Positions 18,325-26,493 of a stretch of 64,000 nucleotides of DNA are shown piece after piece. Each line of letters starts with the position of its first letter. The first letter of the stretch is position 1. Position numbers and translations under genes: made by a program. The stretch lies in the NCBI RefSeq assembly GCF_018603885.1, contig NZ_JAHGAW010000001.1, forward strand, positions 248,001-312,000, given 5' to 3'. This DNA is from Sphingobium nicotianae (GTDB lineage: Bacteria > Pseudomonadota > Alphaproteobacteria > Sphingomonadales > Sphingomonadaceae). The notes under the pieces were generated by a model, which was not told the origin of the DNA, searched no databases, and saw nothing but the letters and a program-made list of their open reading frames with translations.

Positions 18325-19086
18325 TCAGCCCTCGGCCCGCTTCACGGCCTGCCAGAGCGCTTCTTTCTGATCGATCGGCAAATCCGGGAATGCATCGCCC
18401 GCCAATGCTTCCATGGCCCGGAAACGGCGCTCGAACTTCGCATTGGCCCCGCGGAGCGCTGCCTCGGGATCGACGCCATGATGCCGGGCCAGATTGACCG
18501 CTGCGTACAGCACGTCGCCAATCTCGTCCTCGATTTCCTGCGGGGTCTCGGCGTTATCAACTTCTTCTATTTCTTCCAGTAGCTTGGCGCGAACATCTGC
18601 AATATCATCCCAATCGAAACCGACGCGCGACGCGCGCTTCTGCAGCTTCTCGCTCCGCAGCAAGGCCGGCAGTGCGACAGCCACGCCGGCCAGTGCGGAC
18701 GGATCGTCGTCGGCCTTCTCCGCGCGCTCGGCGGCCTTGATCTGCTCCCAACCGGGCGATGCCTGACCATCGCCAAACACATGTGGATGCCGTCGCACCA
18801 TCTTGTCGCAGATCGCTGTAATCACGTCGGAAAGATCGAACGAGCCGGCTTCCTGAGCCATCCGGCTATGGAACATCACCTGGAACAGCAGATCGCCAAG
18901 CTCGTCCTTGAGCGCCGCCGTGTCGCCGCGCTCGATCGCGTCGGCCACTTCATAGGCTTCCTCGATCGTATAGGGCGCGATGGTCGCAAACGTCTGCTCG
19001 ACATCCCAAGGGCATCCGCGCTCAGGATCGCGCAGACGCGCCATGATCGCCTGGAGGGGAGTGATGTCTGCCGCCCTGTCGTCCAT
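18325..19086 (-). CDS. mazG: nucleoside triphosphate pyrophosphohydrolase MazG
   Basis: A 253-residue all-alpha NTP pyrophosphatase. Two MazG domains are visible, each with an EExxE / ExxD metal motif: EEAYEVADAIERG with ELGDLLFQVMFH in the first half, and EEIEEVDNAE with EIEDEIGDVLYAAVN in the second. It removes non-canonical or excess NTPs. The family start (ITPLQAIMARLRDPERGCPW) fits ATG 19086. GGACTTTAAG precedes the start, and an AT-rich palindrome at 19098-19111 lies in the likely promoter. GNAT gene follows 13 bases downstream. Confidence 0.95.
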   Translation of the reverse strand: MDDRAADITPLQAIMARLRDPERGCPWDVEQTFATIAPYTIEEAYEVADAIERGDTAALKDELGDLLFQVMFHSRMAQEAGSFDLSDVITAICDKMVRRHPHVFGDGQASPGWEQIKAAERAEKADDDPSALAGVAVALPALLRSEKLQKRASRVGFDWDDIADVRAKLLEEIEEVDNAETPQEIEDEIGDVLYAAVNLARHHGVDPEAALRGANAKFERRFRAMEALAGDAFPDLPIDQKEALWQAVKRAEG

Positions 19087-19097
19087 CTTAAAGTCCG

Positions 19098-19111
19098 ATA
19101 ATATATATTAT
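19098..19111. promoter_or_regulatory. AT-rich 14-bp palindrome upstream of mazG
   Basis: ATAATATATATTAT is its own reverse complement and stands out in this GC-rich window. It lies 12-25 bases before the mazG start, within a locally AT-rich patch. It may be a -10 region, part of the 5' leader, or an operator. No binding protein can be named. Confidence 0.3.
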
Positions 19112-19218
19112 GTTAAATTAAGTCTGGCCGTCGTATCCGAAACAGACCCGGCGATGTCGCCTCACGCTCTATGGCAAGCCCGAACGCATGCAAAGTGCGT
19201 CACATCGGATCTTCACAA

Positions 19219-20043
19219 TTAGCCCGTGCCTGGTTCGCCCGTCGTGACCGGCGATCTGAATGCTGGCGGCCGATAAAGGCCAAGCCGGTCTTTCAGCACC
19301 AGCCAGAAGAATTCGACATTGCGCAGATAGCGCATCGCATAGCGCCGCGGATCGGTGATCACACGGTGGAACCATTCCAGCGCCAGTTTGCGCATCCACA
19401 GCGGCGCGCGCGCGACGGCTTCGGCCTCATAGTCGATCGTCGCGCCGACACCCATATAGAGCTTCACGCCCGGCATCAGATGCCGGTGCTTATGGATCCA
19501 GATTTCCTGCTTGGGCGCACCCAGGCCGACGATGAGACAGGTCGCGCCGGAAGCGTTGATCATGTCGATCGCCGCCAGACACTCCGTCTCGTCATTCACG
19601 AAATTCATCGATGGCCCATGCGCCCCGACGACAATCGCGCGGCCGACAAGGCCATTGATCCGCGCTTGCGCCGCCGCCGCGACGCCGGGCTTTGCGCCGA
19701 GCAGGAATATCCGCACATCGGGATTTCCCGCATGATGCCGCCAATAGGCCGGCACGATGTCCGACCCGCAGGCTTTGCGCATCGGCCCCCTGCCCGTCGC
19801 CAGCACGCCGCCGCGCACATATTTGCTGTCGCACGATACGATCGTCGCGCCCGCATAGGCCGCAGCAAAATCCGGATTGCGCTGCAACTGGTAGAGATGG
19901 TCGACATTGACGGTGAACAAGACATCCTGGTCGAGCTGCTCGACGATTTCCTGGACCGACAGATCGTCCACCCAGACATTGAGCAGTCGCGCGCGGCGCC
20001 AGCTGGCGCCGTTCGACCGCTCGACAGTCTGCTCCTTGTCCAT
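19219..20043 (-). CDS. WecG/TagA/CpsF family glycosyltransferase
   Basis: The 274-residue protein matches the WecB/TagA/CpsF family (GT26), which transfers a sugar such as N-acetylmannosamine or a uronic acid to a lipid-linked precursor for surface polysaccharide. Key motifs: LFTVNVDHLYQLQRNPDF, with Asn-Val-Asp-His replacing the usual NAxK, then SCDSKYVRGG, IFLLGAKPGVA, GLGAPKQEIWIHKH with the conserved PKQE, and YMGVGATIDYEAE. There is no polysaccharide cluster around it, so the target polymer is unknown. It begins 69 bases before the 3' end of tRNA-Arg on the same strand. Confidence 0.9.
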   Translation of the reverse strand: MDKEQTVERSNGASWRRARLLNVWVDDLSVQEIVEQLDQDVLFTVNVDHLYQLQRNPDFAAAYAGATIVSCDSKYVRGGVLATGRGPMRKACGSDIVPAYWRHHAGNPDVRIFLLGAKPGVAAAAQARINGLVGRAIVVGAHGPSMNFVNDETECLAAIDMINASGATCLIVGLGAPKQEIWIHKHRHLMPGVKLYMGVGATIDYEAEAVARAPLWMRKLALEWFHRVITDPRRYAMRYLRNVEFFWLVLKDRLGLYRPPAFRSPVTTGEPGTG

Positions 20044-20112
20044 GCTTGCCCCTGATGACGGTTGATGTGCTGGCCGCCTAGGACGGTTCGGCTTCGATCG
20101 CGTTAAGATCGG

Positions 20113-20189
20113 TGGTGCGCCCGACAGGATTCGAACCTGTGGCCCCCAGATTAGGAATCTGATGCTCTATCCTGCTGAGCTACGGGCGC
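20113..20189 (-). tRNA. tRNA-Arg(CCU)
   Basis: Read on the minus strand, 77 bases fold as a cloverleaf: acceptor GCGCCCG pairs with CGGGCGC, the D arm is GCTCAGCAGGATAGAGC, the anticodon loop TTCCTAA on TCAGA/TCTGG gives anticodon CCT, the T arm carries GGTTCGAATCC, and CCA is encoded. Confidence 0.97.
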
Positions 20190-20250
20190 ACGCCAAAGCG
20201 CTCTATTGCGCGCGGCCGGAGCGGTCAATCTCGGCGCCGGCTTGGCGTGG

Positions 20251-20718
20251 TCAGTTCGTCTTGTCCGGCGGCGCGATCGGCACGAGCAAGGGCGCGATGG
20301 CGAGCCCCTCCTCCATCATTGCGCGCGCTTCTTGCGCGTTGGCGGTGCCGTGGATCGCGGCGCTGTCGACCTCGCCATAATGCATTGCGCGCGCCTTGTC
20401 GGCAAAACTATCCCCGACCCACACGGAGTCCTTGAGCGCTGCGGCCTGCGCTTCGGCGAGCGCGCTCATGAGCGCACGGACATGCTCTGGCGTCTCCTTG
20501 ATGTCGCCGCCAGCCATATACTGATCGCCGGTGGTTGCGCGCCGCTGGTTGCCTTTGGCCGCGATGGCCGGTGCCATGACAGCCTTGGCGACGTCGCGAT
20601 CGCCGCAGACCGGGCAACTGATCTGGCCGGCGTCGCGCTGCGTATCGAAATCCGAGCCGGATCTGAACCAGATTTCGAAGACATGATCACCGGCACATCT
20701 AAGATCGAAGGATATCAT
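20251..20718 (-). CDS. DUF1178 family protein
   Basis: The 155-residue protein begins ISFDLRCAGDHVFEIWFRS and has a Cys pair CPVCGD, which together mark the DUF1178 family common in proteobacteria. The N-terminal Cys and the CPVCG pair may form a small zinc ribbon (inference). The function is unknown. It overlaps the upstream nitrilase-family gene by ATGA-type four bases, so the two are probably translated together; the pairing of DUF1178 with a nitrilase-like amidase and a glutaredoxin is frequent in alphaproteobacteria as far as I recall. Confidence 0.88.
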   Translation of the reverse strand: MISFDLRCAGDHVFEIWFRSGSDFDTQRDAGQISCPVCGDRDVAKAVMAPAIAAKGNQRRATTGDQYMAGGDIKETPEHVRALMSALAEAQAAALKDSVWVGDSFADKARAMHYGEVDSAAIHGTANAQEARAMMEEGLAIAPLLVPIAPPDKTN

Positions 20719-21539
20719 GCGCTAACGACGTCCGAGATCGACTTGCGGTGCTGAAGCACGGGGATACGCGTCCGTACGTTGTGGAGCCGCTCGAGCGGAA
20801 GATCCGCGAAGTAAAGCCCAGGCTTATCACCTGCATCGAGTAGAATCGTGCCCCACGGATCGATTACGAGGCTATGCCCATAAGTTTGCCGACCATCCTC
20901 ATGCGTGCCGGTCTGTCCCGTGGCGACAACGAAGGCGGAGGACTCGATTGCCCGCGCGCGCAGCAGGACATGCCAGTGCGCCTCGCCGGTCGGCACAGTG
21001 AAGGCGGCCGGCACGGAAATGATATCCGCCCCGCCATTGCTGAGCGCGCGGAACAGATCCGGGAAACGCAGATCGTAGCAGATGGTGAGTCCTAGTTTGC
21101 CCCAGGGGGTCTGCGCCACGACGGCTTGCTCGCCTGCGGCATAGCTGTTGGACTCGCGCCAACTCTCGCCCGTGGGGAGGTCCACGTCAAACAGGTGGAT
21201 CTTGTCGTAGCGTGCGCGAATGTCGCCCCTGTCGTCGATGAGGAAACCGCGATTGCGCCGTTTGGCTGTCGCCGGATCGCTGAGCGCGAGGGAGCCAAGA
21301 TGCACCCACAGGCCATGCTCGGCGGCGGTCCCACGCACGGCGGCGAGGACAATGTCCTCCTCCTCGCGCACGATGACCTTGCTCGATCGTTCGCGATCCT
21401 GATCGACGCAGCCGGACATTTCCGGTGTGAAGAGCAATTGTGCTCCGCCCTCCGCCGCCTGCGCTACCGCATCGGTCAGCGCGCGGACGTTGATCTCGGG
21501 ATCGACGCCCGAATTCATCTGGAAAAGCGCTATCCGCAT
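20715..21539 (-). CDS. carbon-nitrogen hydrolase (nitrilase superfamily, omega-amidase-like)
   Basis: The 274-residue enzyme has the nitrilase catalytic triad: Glu in LLFTPEMSG, Lys in YDKIHLFDV, and Cys in TICYDLRFPDLFR. The subgroup resembles Nit1/omega-amidase proteins that hydrolyse deaminated glutathione or omega-amides. I chose ATG 21539 (MRIALFQMNSG) with GAGGGGACATC upstream; a frame to 21560 adds seven residues. It sits between grxC (upstream, 14-base gap) and DUF1178 (overlap), and deaminated-glutathione repair would fit a glutaredoxin neighbour, as inference. Confidence 0.92.
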   Translation of the reverse strand: MRIALFQMNSGVDPEINVRALTDAVAQAAEGGAQLLFTPEMSGCVDQDRERSSKVIVREEEDIVLAAVRGTAAEHGLWVHLGSLALSDPATAKRRNRGFLIDDRGDIRARYDKIHLFDVDLPTGESWRESNSYAAGEQAVVAQTPWGKLGLTICYDLRFPDLFRALSNGGADIISVPAAFTVPTGEAHWHVLLRARAIESSAFVVATGQTGTHEDGRQTYGHSLVIDPWGTILLDAGDKPGLYFADLPLERLHNVRTRIPVLQHRKSISDVVSA

Positions 21540-21552
21540 GATGTCCCCTCGG

Positions 21553-21810
21553 TCAGGCATCCAGCAGCGTGTCGAGCTTGCCGCTTTGCTCCAGCGCCAT
21601 CAGATCATCGCAGCCGCCGACATGGGCGCCGCCGATGAAGATCTGCGGAAAGGTCGCGCGGCCGCCCGATCGCTCGATCATCTCGGCGCGCTGCGGGCCA
21701 CCCATGCTGAGGTCATATTCCTCGAAATCAACGCCTTTCTCCTGCAGCAGCGCCTTTGCACGCGCACAATAGCCGCAAAAGGCACGGGTGTAGATTTCGA
21801 CATGGGCCAT
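21553..21810 (-). CDS. grxC: glutaredoxin 3
   Basis: An 85-residue thioredoxin-fold protein with redox motif CGYC (RAFCGYCARAKALL), cis-proline loop TFPQIFIGG, and the GSH-binding GGCDDL motif near the C-terminus. It reduces mixed disulfides with glutathione. ATG 21810 (MAHVEIYTRAF) is preferred over an in-frame start at 21858; AGGAGGAAG lies about 12 bases upstream. First in a run of three genes with the nitrilase-family enzyme and DUF1178. Confidence 0.95.
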   Translation of the reverse strand: MAHVEIYTRAFCGYCARAKALLQEKGVDFEEYDLSMGGPQRAEMIERSGGRATFPQIFIGGAHVGGCDDLMALEQSGKLDTLLDA

Positions 21811-21867
21811 GATCGGGTGACTTCCTCCTGATGCCAGCAGGGGATGTTGGAGGGCCAAGAAGGAATG

Positions 21868-22614
21868 TCAATCGTCCGATTGCGTGACGCGTGTCCAGCA
21901 CAATATCTCGATGCGCCCCGCCCCGCCCTGTCGTAGCAGCCGGGAGCAAGCCGTCGCCGTCGCGCCCGTCGTCCAGATATCGTCGATGAGGATCACCGTT
22001 CGACCCGTCAGCGCCTCCGTTGCGCCGGGCGCCAGCGCGAAGGCGCCGCGAACCACGCGTGCGCGCTCGCGCGTTCCAAGCGCATGGAGCGGCGGGGTGT
22101 TCCGGACGCGCCGAAGGAGATCGACCTCCACCGGCAGCCCGGAGCGCTTGCCGACATGCCGCGCGATCAGCGCCGCCTGATTGAAGCCGCGCGACCAGAT
22201 GCGCCAGCGGTGCAGCGGCACGGGCACGATCAGCGCTGGCGCCGTCTGGTCGACCGACAGCAGCCGGGCGATGTGAGCAGCCATCACCCCCGACAAGCTG
22301 AGCCTTCGCCCGTATTTAAGCCGATGCGCCATCAAGCGGGCGACCTCGCCATAGCGCATGACCGCCCGCGCCCGGTCATAAGGCGGCGGTGCCGCGATGC
22401 AGGCACCGCATGACGTCGCCTCTGCGGACATGGAGGGCAGGTCCACCCCACAGATCGCGCACAGGGGCTCGCCGAGGAAATCGATCGAGCTCCAGCAGGG
22501 CGCGCATAATGTCCCCGTCTCGTCTACGATCACGCCACAGGCCGCGCAGCGCGGTGGCAGCGCATAGTCGAGCAGCGGCCGAACGGCGGTCTGGAAAAGC
22601 GGGAGCATGCCCAT
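21868..22614 (-). CDS. comF: ComF family phosphoribosyltransferase-like protein
   Basis: With start 22614 (MGMLPLFQTA) the protein has 248 residues. An N-terminal four-cysteine zinc unit is visible in PPRCAACGV, CAPCW, CAICG and CGACI. The C-terminal phosphoribosyltransferase fold carries the PRPP loop VILIDDIWTTGAT. Family members take part in DNA uptake or processing; in non-competent bacteria the role is unclear. A frame to 22659 exists but overlaps the divergent methyltransferase start, so the shorter start is used. The two starts lie 43 bases apart back to back. Confidence 0.9.
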   Translation of the reverse strand: MGMLPLFQTAVRPLLDYALPPRCAACGVIVDETGTLCAPCWSSIDFLGEPLCAICGVDLPSMSAEATSCGACIAAPPPYDRARAVMRYGEVARLMAHRLKYGRRLSLSGVMAAHIARLLSVDQTAPALIVPVPLHRWRIWSRGFNQAALIARHVGKRSGLPVEVDLLRRVRNTPPLHALGTRERARVVRGAFALAPGATEALTGRTVILIDDIWTTGATATACSRLLRQGGAGRIEILCWTRVTQSDD

Positions 22615-22657
22615 GGCGCGACTTGTCCCATGGCCCCGAAGACGGCACAAGCCCGGC

Positions 22658-23506
22658 ATGAGAGTCCCCCATATTTTCAGTCAGACTCTGCGCGCTCGCC
22701 GCCGCGACCGGGCGGCGCGCAGTTTCCAGGCGCATGACTTTCTCTATGCCGAGATGGCCGACGAGATGCTCGAACGGCTCGACGATACGACGCGCAAATT
22801 CGCGCGCGCATTGGTCATTGGTTGCCCCGACGATCGGATCGCGCAGGCGCTGGCAGCGCGCGGGTGCGCCGTGACCTGCGCCGATCCAGGCCCGGTCTGG
22901 GCTCAACGAGCAGGCGGGACGGCGATCCAGGAGGATGCCCTGCCCTATGAAGCGGGGAGCTTCGACCTCATTCTATGCTGCGGCACACTTGACGCGGTCA
23001 ACGATCTGCCCGGCGCACTGATCGCAATGAACCGCGCACTGGAGCCCGACGGGCTCCTACTCGTGAGCTTCGTGGGTGCCGGGTCTTTACCCGTCCTGCG
23101 CGCGGCGTTGCTGGCGGCGGATGGTGACCGACCGGCACAGCGCATCCATCCCCAGGTCGATGTCCGCGCGCTCGGCGATCTGATGGCGCGCGCGGGCCTG
23201 GCGATGCCTGTCGCGGACAGTCAGACGCTGGAGGTTCGTTATGGCTCACTGTTCACACTGATCGCGGACCTCCGTGGCATGGGGGTGGCGCAATGCCTCG
23301 CCTCCGCGCCGCCGCCGCTCGCACGCGTCGGGCTCGCTCGCGCTGCCGATGATTTCGCGAGGCGCGCTGAGGCCGACGGCCGAGTTACGGAGCGCTTCGT
23401 GATCATCCACGGCAGCGGATGGCGTCCGAGCCAGTCGCAGCCACAGCCGGCCCGCCGTGGCAGCGCAACGGTATCGCTTGCGGAGGCCCTTAAGGCGAAG
23501 CGCTAG
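22658..23506 (+). CDS. NDUFAF5-like SAM-dependent methyltransferase-fold protein
   Basis: The N-terminus HIFSQTLRARRRDRAARSF followed by HDFLYAEMADEMLERL is characteristic of the alphaproteobacterial relatives of mitochondrial NDUFAF5, a complex I assembly factor with a methyltransferase fold. Motif I is degenerate (ALVIGCPDDRIAQAL, no GxGxG), while the downstream FDLILCCGTLDAVNDLPGAL and EPDGLLLVSFVG strands are clear. ATG 22658 gives 282 residues. The role in complex I is inference. The C-terminal 25 residues are Gln/Arg-rich. Its end overlaps the convergent mutT by four bases. Confidence 0.82.
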   Translation: MRVPHIFSQTLRARRRDRAARSFQAHDFLYAEMADEMLERLDDTTRKFARALVIGCPDDRIAQALAARGCAVTCADPGPVWAQRAGGTAIQEDALPYEAGSFDLILCCGTLDAVNDLPGALIAMNRALEPDGLLLVSFVGAGSLPVLRAALLAADGDRPAQRIHPQVDVRALGDLMARAGLAMPVADSQTLEVRYGSLFTLIADLRGMGVAQCLASAPPPLARVGLARAADDFARRAEADGRVTERFVIIHGSGWRPSQSQPQPARRGSATVSLAEALKAKR

Positions 23507-23907
23507 AGCAGCGCGTCCAGCATCGCCACCAGCGGCTCGTCGGCGGGGGGCATGTCGAGCGCGAACAGTTCGTGGCTGCGCAGCCAGCGGCTGTCGGCGG
23601 CTTCCGTCGGTCGAACGGTTCCGGACCACTTCCGGCACACATAGAGCAGTAGCAGCAGCGGACGGCCATCGATGTCACCGGTCGAGAAAGTGGCGGGCGC
23701 AAGGCAGGCGGTTTCGGTCGCGATGCCGAGTTCCTCCTGGAGCTCGCGGATCAACGCGTTCTCGGGGGTTTCGTCTTGCTCGACCTTGCCGCCGGGAAAC
23801 TCCCACAGCCCGCCCATATTCTTGTCCGCGGGGCGCTGCTGCACGAAGATTCGCGCCTGTGCGTCGACCAGTGCTGCCGCCACGACAACGAGGGGGATTT
23901 GGGTCAT
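23503..23907 (-). CDS. mutT: 8-oxo-dGTP diphosphatase MutT
   Basis: A 134-residue Nudix hydrolase. The Nudix box reads GGKVEQDETPENALIRELQE (start) with the following ELGI, and it is preceded by RPADKNMGGLWEFPGG, the MutT subgroup signature that recognises 8-oxo-guanine nucleotides. The C-terminal half has SRWLRSHEL and a run of leucines. It removes oxidised dGTP from the pool. Divergent from the first Flp pilin gene and convergent with the NDUFAF5-like gene. Confidence 0.93.
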   Translation of the reverse strand: MTQIPLVVVAAALVDAQARIFVQQRPADKNMGGLWEFPGGKVEQDETPENALIRELQEELGIATETACLAPATFSTGDIDGRPLLLLLYVCRKWSGTVRPTEAADSRWLRSHELFALDMPPADEPLVAMLDALL

Positions 23908-23988
23908 AATGGAACAGCGTCTCTATAAATTGTTAACGAATGTAACCGTACATACCCGCCCAAATCGGGCTGTCGCAGGGGAAATTCG

Positions 23989-24159
23989 GTGCGCTCTCTT
24001 TTCCGCAGGATCAGACAATCTCAGGACGGCGCGACCGCTGTCGAATATGGCCTCATCATTGCCATGGTGGTCCTCGGTATGATCGGTGCGCTCAGCAATG
24101 TCGCGAGCAGGACGAACGCAATGTGGGCAAATGTCTCGAACGAAGTAAATAATCATTAA
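23989..24159 (+). CDS. Flp/Fap-type pilin, 56 aa (GTG start)
   Basis: The frame begins with GTG 23989, preceded by AGGGGA, and ends at TAA 24157-24159. The protein has a short basic leader (MRSLFRRIRQSQDG), the prepilin cleavage motif G/ATAVEYGL with the conserved Glu and Tyr, and a hydrophobic helix (LIIAMVVLGMIGAL), which together define the Flp pilin family of Tad pili. The C-terminal half differs from the two paralogues downstream. No Tad assembly genes are in the window, so the secretion machinery must be elsewhere. Confidence 0.85.
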   Translation: MRSLFRRIRQSQDGATAVEYGLIIAMVVLGMIGALSNVASRTNAMWANVSNEVNNH

Positions 24160-24285
24160 CCCTGTTTTCTTTACAGTCCCACGGGAACTTTAGGACTTTG
24201 GAAACCAATAGCGTCGTAAACATGATTGCGCGCTGATTTTTCAGTTGCTGGGTGACTGTAGTACTGCAGACTGAGGAGACCTCAC

Positions 24286-24447
24286 ATGAAGTTCATTCGT
24301 AAGATGTTCAAGGACAACAAGGGCGCGACCGCGATCGAGTATGGCCTGATCGCCGCTCTGATCGCCGTGGCCGCCATCACCGCCATGGGCAATCTGGGCA
24401 CCAAGCTGAACACGACGTTCAACAAGGTCGCCAACAACCTCCAGTAG
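24286..24447 (+). CDS. Flp/Fap-type pilin, copy 1 of a tandem pair (53 aa)
   Basis: ATG 24286 follows GAGGAGACC, and the frame ends at TAG 24445-24447. The mature part starts after Gly in NKGATAIEYGL, followed by a hydrophobic helix (LIAALIAVAAITAMG), the Flp pilin pattern. A prepilin peptidase should remove the leader and the mature pilin should polymerise into an adhesive Tad pilus. It differs from the copy at 24637 at only six of 53 residues. A strong terminator follows at 24488. Confidence 0.93.
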   Translation: MKFIRKMFKDNKGATAIEYGLIAALIAVAAITAMGNLGTKLNTTFNKVANNLQ

Positions 24448-24487
24448 GTTTTTGATCGAGGGGTTTCGACGACTCCCTTGAAGACAT

Positions 24488-24519
24488 GGGCGGCTGCACC
24501 TCGTGCGGCCGCCCTTTTT
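24488..24519 (+). terminator. Rho-independent terminator of pilin copy 1
   Basis: GGGCGGC and GCCGCCC form the outer stem, extended inside by GCAC/GTGC, with a 3-base loop and a run of five T. It lies 40 bases after the stop of the pilin gene and is copied after the next pilin gene. Confidence 0.9.
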
Positions 24520-24636
24520 CGTTGTCGGAAGCCTCGGCGCTGCGCTGGTAATTTCCCGGTTAAGCGCACTATTTTCCAGTTGGGCAATGGCCTCGCGCGT
24601 AAATCCGGCCGCACTCAACAAAATGGGAGAACCGGG

Positions 24637-24798
24637 GTGAATTTTATCCGCAAGATGCTCAAGGACAACAAGGGCGCGACCGCGATCGAATATGGCCTGA
24701 TCGCCGCTCTGATCGCCGTGGCCGCCATCACCGCCATGGGCAATCTGGGCACCAAGCTGAACTCGACGTTCAACAACGTCAGCAACGGCCTCCAGTAG
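24637..24798 (+). CDS. Flp/Fap-type pilin, copy 2 of a tandem pair (53 aa, GTG start)
   Basis: GTG 24637 is the start by alignment with copy 1; GGGAG lies about 12 bases upstream. The protein is MNFIRKMLKDNKGATAIEYG and onward, with the same cleavage site and helix as copy 1, differing at positions 2, 8, 43, 47, 49 and 51. A longer frame from 24478 runs back through the terminator of copy 1 and is not coding. The near-identity, including the 3' flank, shows recent duplication. Confidence 0.93.
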   Translation: MNFIRKMLKDNKGATAIEYGLIAALIAVAAITAMGNLGTKLNSTFNNVSNGLQ

Positions 24799-24837
24799 CT
24801 ATTGATCGAGGGGTTTCGACGACTCCCTTGAAGACAT

Positions 24838-24868
24838 GGGCGGCTGCACCTGGTGCGGCCGCCCTTTT
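24838..24868 (+). terminator. Rho-independent terminator of pilin copy 2
   Basis: The same stem as at 24488 (GGGCGGC / GCCGCCC) with one loop substitution and a run of four T. It is part of the duplicated unit. Confidence 0.88.
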
Positions 24869-24945
24869 CGCTGGCGGAAGCGCGGGGACAGCGCTGGTCA
24901 TTTCCCGATTAAGTTCGTTGCCGGTGCAGTCTCCGCCTACGATCT

Positions 24946-26418
24946 TCAGTAGCTGACGATCTTCACGCGGCCACCGACCTTGAGAGGTGCATTCGGACCA
25001 AGGCCGTTCAGCACCAGAAAGCGATCCAGCTGATAATCGCTATAGGCCATACGGCTTGCCAGGCTCCGCGCGGTGTCGCCCGGGCGCACGGTGACCAGGC
25101 GCACACGCCGCGGCTTTATTCCGGCCGCCTCGCTGTCGCTCATCCGGGCCATGGAATTGATCATGGGGGATAGGCCGCCCAGCCCCTGCCCCGCCGGCGT
25201 CACCACCAGGAAATGATAGGCGCTTGACGGGCCGAATTGATAGGCAACGACCGTCACGTCCAGCTGCGCGCCCTGCGAATTGCTCATCCTTCCGCTGCCA
25301 TAAGCGGCCGGTAGGCCGTTGATCATGTTGCGCTGTATGCTGACGGAGGGCCGTCGGTCTTGACCCGCCAACTGCACGAAGACATCCTGCACATAGTCGT
25401 CGAGGCTACCGTTAAGCGATCCCCCGCTGAACTGTGCTTGGCCGCTCTGGCCGGCAATCGAGACCGCCGTCGTGCCGTTCTGCATAGTGAAGCCGGTCGG
25501 CGCCGTGAATTTGAGCTTGAACAGGGGATGCAGGAATTCCCTGCCCCGAATGACTCCTTCCTTGGGATCGTCGTCATAGAGAAGGCCGTCGAGATTACCG
25601 ACAAAGGTTGCAGCGTTGCGATAGTTGCTTTTCGAACCGGTCGCCTGCGCATTGGTCAGTGCGCGACGGACGCGTGAGGCCGGATCGGGATGCGTGCTCG
25701 CCCATTCCGGCACGGCATTGTTCGACCCGCGGGTTCGGGCGTCGAGTTCGGTTTGTGCGGCGAGTGAAGCCAGCATCGAGGAGAGCGCTTTGGGATCATA
25801 GCCCGCCTTGGCGAGATAACGGATACCCAGATCATCCGCCTCATATTCCTGCGTCCGTGAGAATTTGAGCGTCAGCAGCTGGGTGCCGGTGCCGATTCCT
25901 TTCTGCAGCAACTGGCCAAAGCCGCTGTCGCCCGCGACGACGCCGACTAGCACCTGCCCCAGCGTGCCAAGGATCGAATTGCGCTGCGACGCGCTCTGCC
26001 GCTTTTTGCTGTGCTGCGCGGCGACATGGCCGATCTCGTGGCCAAGCACACCGGCCAGCTCCGCCTCATCGTTCATCAGCGCCATGAGCTGGCGCGTGAC
26101 ATAGACATAGCCACCGGGGATCGCGAAGGCATTGTTGACTGACGAGTTGAGCAGGCTGATCGTGAAGTCGTTCTGCTGACTGGACAGACTCGATTGCACC
26201 GCGATCCTGCGGCCGACGCTCGTGACATAGGCGGCCTGAGGTCCATTATAGAGCCCGCCAAATTCCTTGAGCAGCTCGGGATGCGCCTTGGCGCCCTCCG
26301 CCCGCTCGGACTGGCTCATCGATGTCGCGGTCGACACCTGCGCGTCGCCGACGCTGGTCGTGACGCAGACCGTGACGAGCGCGCTCGCCAGCCAGAGCTT
26401 CCGATATTTGCCGGTCAT
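24946..26418 (-). CDS. secreted M48 family zinc metalloprotease with C-terminal LysM-like domain
   Basis: The 490-residue protein has an N-terminal signal peptide (KLWLASALVTVCVTTSVGDA). The zinc site is HEIGH near residue 122 (VLGHEIGHVAAQHSKK) with the third ligand in QEYEADDLG. The centre resembles BepA/YfgC-type periplasmic proteases, without clear TPR repeats. The last ~50 residues (VRPGDTARSLASRM ... LKVGGRVKIVSY) resemble a LysM peptidoglycan-binding unit. It probably acts in outer membrane protein quality control in the periplasm (inference). It is 75 bases downstream of accA on the same strand. Confidence 0.9.
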   Translation of the reverse strand: MTGKYRKLWLASALVTVCVTTSVGDAQVSTATSMSQSERAEGAKAHPELLKEFGGLYNGPQAAYVTSVGRRIAVQSSLSSQQNDFTISLLNSSVNNAFAIPGGYVYVTRQLMALMNDEAELAGVLGHEIGHVAAQHSKKRQSASQRNSILGTLGQVLVGVVAGDSGFGQLLQKGIGTGTQLLTLKFSRTQEYEADDLGIRYLAKAGYDPKALSSMLASLAAQTELDARTRGSNNAVPEWASTHPDPASRVRRALTNAQATGSKSNYRNAATFVGNLDGLLYDDDPKEGVIRGREFLHPLFKLKFTAPTGFTMQNGTTAVSIAGQSGQAQFSGGSLNGSLDDYVQDVFVQLAGQDRRPSVSIQRNMINGLPAAYGSGRMSNSQGAQLDVTVVAYQFGPSSAYHFLVVTPAGQGLGGLSPMINSMARMSDSEAAGIKPRRVRLVTVRPGDTARSLASRMAYSDYQLDRFLVLNGLGPNAPLKVGGRVKIVSY

Positions 26419-26493
26419 GCCCTGCCCTCCTGCGCGCCTGCCTTGATGCTATGCCTCAGAGAAATGCAGCGGCGCGCAGGCCGTTCCAGCGCG

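Noticed and set aside
24286..24868. CRISPR-like repetition around the pilin genes
   Set aside because: Two long copies, each with a pilin gene and terminator; no short regular repeats or spacers, no cas genes.
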